A stretch of 64,000 bases of DNA. It comes from Moorena bouillonii PNG (GTDB lineage: Bacteria; Cyanobacteriota; Cyanobacteriia; Cyanobacteriales; Coleofasciculaceae). Of the stretch, positions 63,064 through 64,000 are shown piece by piece (positions within the stretch are counted from its first letter, which is position 1; every line of letters starts with the position of its first letter). Location: contig NZ_MKZS01000001.1 in assembly GCF_001942495.1 (NCBI RefSeq), positions 6,061,871-6,125,870 on the forward strand, in the 5' to 3' direction. A model generated the notes under the pieces. The model ran no database searches. It was given only the letters and a program-made list of their open reading frames with translations, and was not told the DNA's origin. The position numbers and the translations under genes are program-made.

Positions 63064-63116
63064 GCAAAATTCATCCCACACCTAATGCGCAGCATTAGGT
63101 GTGGGATGAATTTTGC
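63064..63116. repeat. Perfect 25-bp palindrome
   Basis: GCAAAATTCATCCCACACC-TAATGC (63064-63088) and its exact reverse complement (63092-63116) surround GCA. As RNA it would be a very stable hairpin. It sits next to the right-end remnant. Confidence 0.9.
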
Positions 63117-63231
63117 CGGACAGCTAAAACTACGTAAATCCATGATCAGCTGATCGAGTGATGAGGAGGTTAATTGCTAATTGTCAATTTATAGGACTTG
63201 TGGCCATGAGTGTAACAGAAATAAATTGTAA

Positions 63232-63250
63232 GGGCGCAAGGCTTGCGCCC
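63232..63250 (-). terminator. Hairpin downstream of ispG
   Basis: GGGCGCAAG-G-CTTGCGCCC, 40 bp beyond the ispG stop in its transcription direction, followed on that strand by TTACAATTTATTT. A probable terminator. Confidence 0.55.
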
Positions 63251-63289
63251 ACAAAGTGATAGTTTTTTATAGTTTTTATTCAAAAATTA

Positions 63290-64000
63290 TTAAGGATCTA
63301 CCCAGCGACCATCAGCTTTAATTAAATTAATCAATTCCTCTACTCCTTGATCTTCAGGTACCTTTTTAATTTCCTCCTTACCGCGATACAGAGAAATATA
63401 GCCTGCTTGCTTACCCACATAACCATAGTCAGCATCAGCCATTTCCCCAGGGCCATTAACAATACACCCCATCACAGCAATATCTAAGCCAGCGAGATGT
63501 TTAGTAGCTTCCCGCACCTTATGCAGTACCTCCTCTAAATTAAATAAAGTACGACCACAGGACGGACAAGCCACATACTCCACCATAGTTTTCCGCAATC
63601 CCAGAGCTTGCAGAATACTGTAGCCAACAGGAATCTCTTTTTCTGGGGCTTCCGTAAGAGAGACACGAATCGTATCACCAATCCCCTCAGCTAGCAGAGT
63701 AGCAATACCAGCCGTAGACTTAATCCGTCCATATTCCCCATCCCCGGCTTCAGTAACACCTAAATGCAACGGGTAATCCATCCCCAACTGATTCATCCGC
63801 CTTACCATTAAGCGATAGGCGGCTAGCATCACAGGTACCCGTGAAGCCTTGAGGGAGATCACCAAATTGCGGAAATCTAGGGATTCACAGATACGAATAA
63901 ATTCCAGAGCAGATTCCACCATCCCTTCTGGGGTATCACCGTAGGTAAACAGCATCCGTTCCGCTAGGGAACCGTGATTGACTCCGATGCGCATAGCTTT
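63290..64000 (-). CDS. ispG: 4-hydroxy-3-methylbut-2-enyl diphosphate synthase, 3' part (IspG/GcpE)
   Basis: Partial: the frame continues past the window edge. The visible ~236 residues are the C-terminal part of IspG, the [4Fe-4S] enzyme of the methylerythritol phosphate isoprenoid pathway. [26 protein letters not shown] opens the visible part, and the cluster ligands are in [15 protein letters not shown] and [21 protein letters not shown]. The M at 63994 is internal, not the start. In cyanobacteria IspG takes electrons from ferredoxin. A hairpin lies downstream. Confidence 0.96.
   Translation of the reverse strand, partial: KAMRIGVNHGSLAERMLFTYGDTPEGMVESALEFIRICESLDFRNLVISLKASRVPVMLAAYRLMVRRMNQLGMDYPLHLGVTEAGDGEYGRIKSTAGIATLLAEGIGDTIRVSLTEAPEKEIPVGYSILQALGLRKTMVEYVACPSCGRTLFNLEEVLHKVREATKHLAGLDIAVMGCIVNGPGEMADADYGYVGKQAGYISLYRGKEEIKKVPEDQGVEELINLIKADGRWVDP

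Overview
The window comes from a large-genome filamentous cyanobacterium. Evidence in the sequence is the frequent HIP1 octamer GCGATCGC, an allophycocyanin alpha-B gene (apcD), plastid-type Ycf51 and Ycf23 homologues, a cyanobacterial phosphoenolpyruvate carboxylase, the fbp/tal/zwf/opcA oxidative pentose phosphate cluster, and very abundant short tandem repeats, mostly of 7-bp period. The repeat style (GTTCGCGTAGCGTGGCC boxes, GTTAACAGGTTGAAG arrays, GATGCAG hairpins) recalls Moorena/Lyngbya-type genomes. That assignment is from memory, not from a search.

Layout. 1-8.4 kb: cutA, an aldo/keto reductase, an apparently orphan TaqI-type adenine methyltransferase facing a helix-turn-helix gene across nested MITEs and paired operator-like dyads, a MIF-family protein, a flavin reductase, a zinc-ribbon protein and cobM. 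8.8-16 kb: a holin-like membrane protein, ychF, ycf51, a FetB-type permease, a DegT aminotransferase embedded in tandem repeats, ycf23 and a Ser/Thr kinase. 16-31 kb: ppc, a Sfp/HetI-type phosphopantetheinyl transferase, a response regulator, recR, a PcrA/UvrD helicase split by an intein, apcD, rlmD and an anti-sigma-type ATPase. 31-44 kb: glcF and glcE, an FkbM methyltransferase, cobB/cbiA, then fbp-tal-zwf-opcA on the minus strand. 44-52 kb: pfkA, an RRM protein, a PPOX flavoprotein, cysE, a secreted protein, a rhodanese and hrcA.

52-57.9 kb is the clearest accessory island. It holds a ribbon-helix-helix (antitoxin-like) gene behind four GTATATCA boxes, two tandemly duplicated PIN-like genes whose expected catalytic acidic residues are all replaced, and a CHAT-protease/pentapeptide-repeat protein. 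The second PIN-like gene is fused to the C-terminal half of a DUF1822 domain. The RHH and first PIN-like genes end in the same coiled-coil tail. I read this as a VapBC-like toxin-antitoxin module that lost its nuclease and became coupled to a caspase-like effector; this is the best candidate for an undescribed system. 58-64 kb: carB, a Uma2 protein, IS200/IS605-type right-end remnants and the 3' part of ispG, cut by the window edge.

Central carbon metabolism dominates the core genes: glucose 6-phosphate oxidation (zwf, opcA), its sugar-phosphate partners (tal, fbp, pfkA), anaplerotic carboxylation (ppc) and photorespiratory glycolate oxidation (glcE, glcF). cobM and cobB represent corrinoid synthesis. 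Two IS200/IS605-like right ends, four copies of an ~80-bp MITE and many heptamer arrays show strong repeat activity. Some repeats have entered coding sequence: the ppc variable loop, the ycf23 3' end and the region just before the methyltransferase start.
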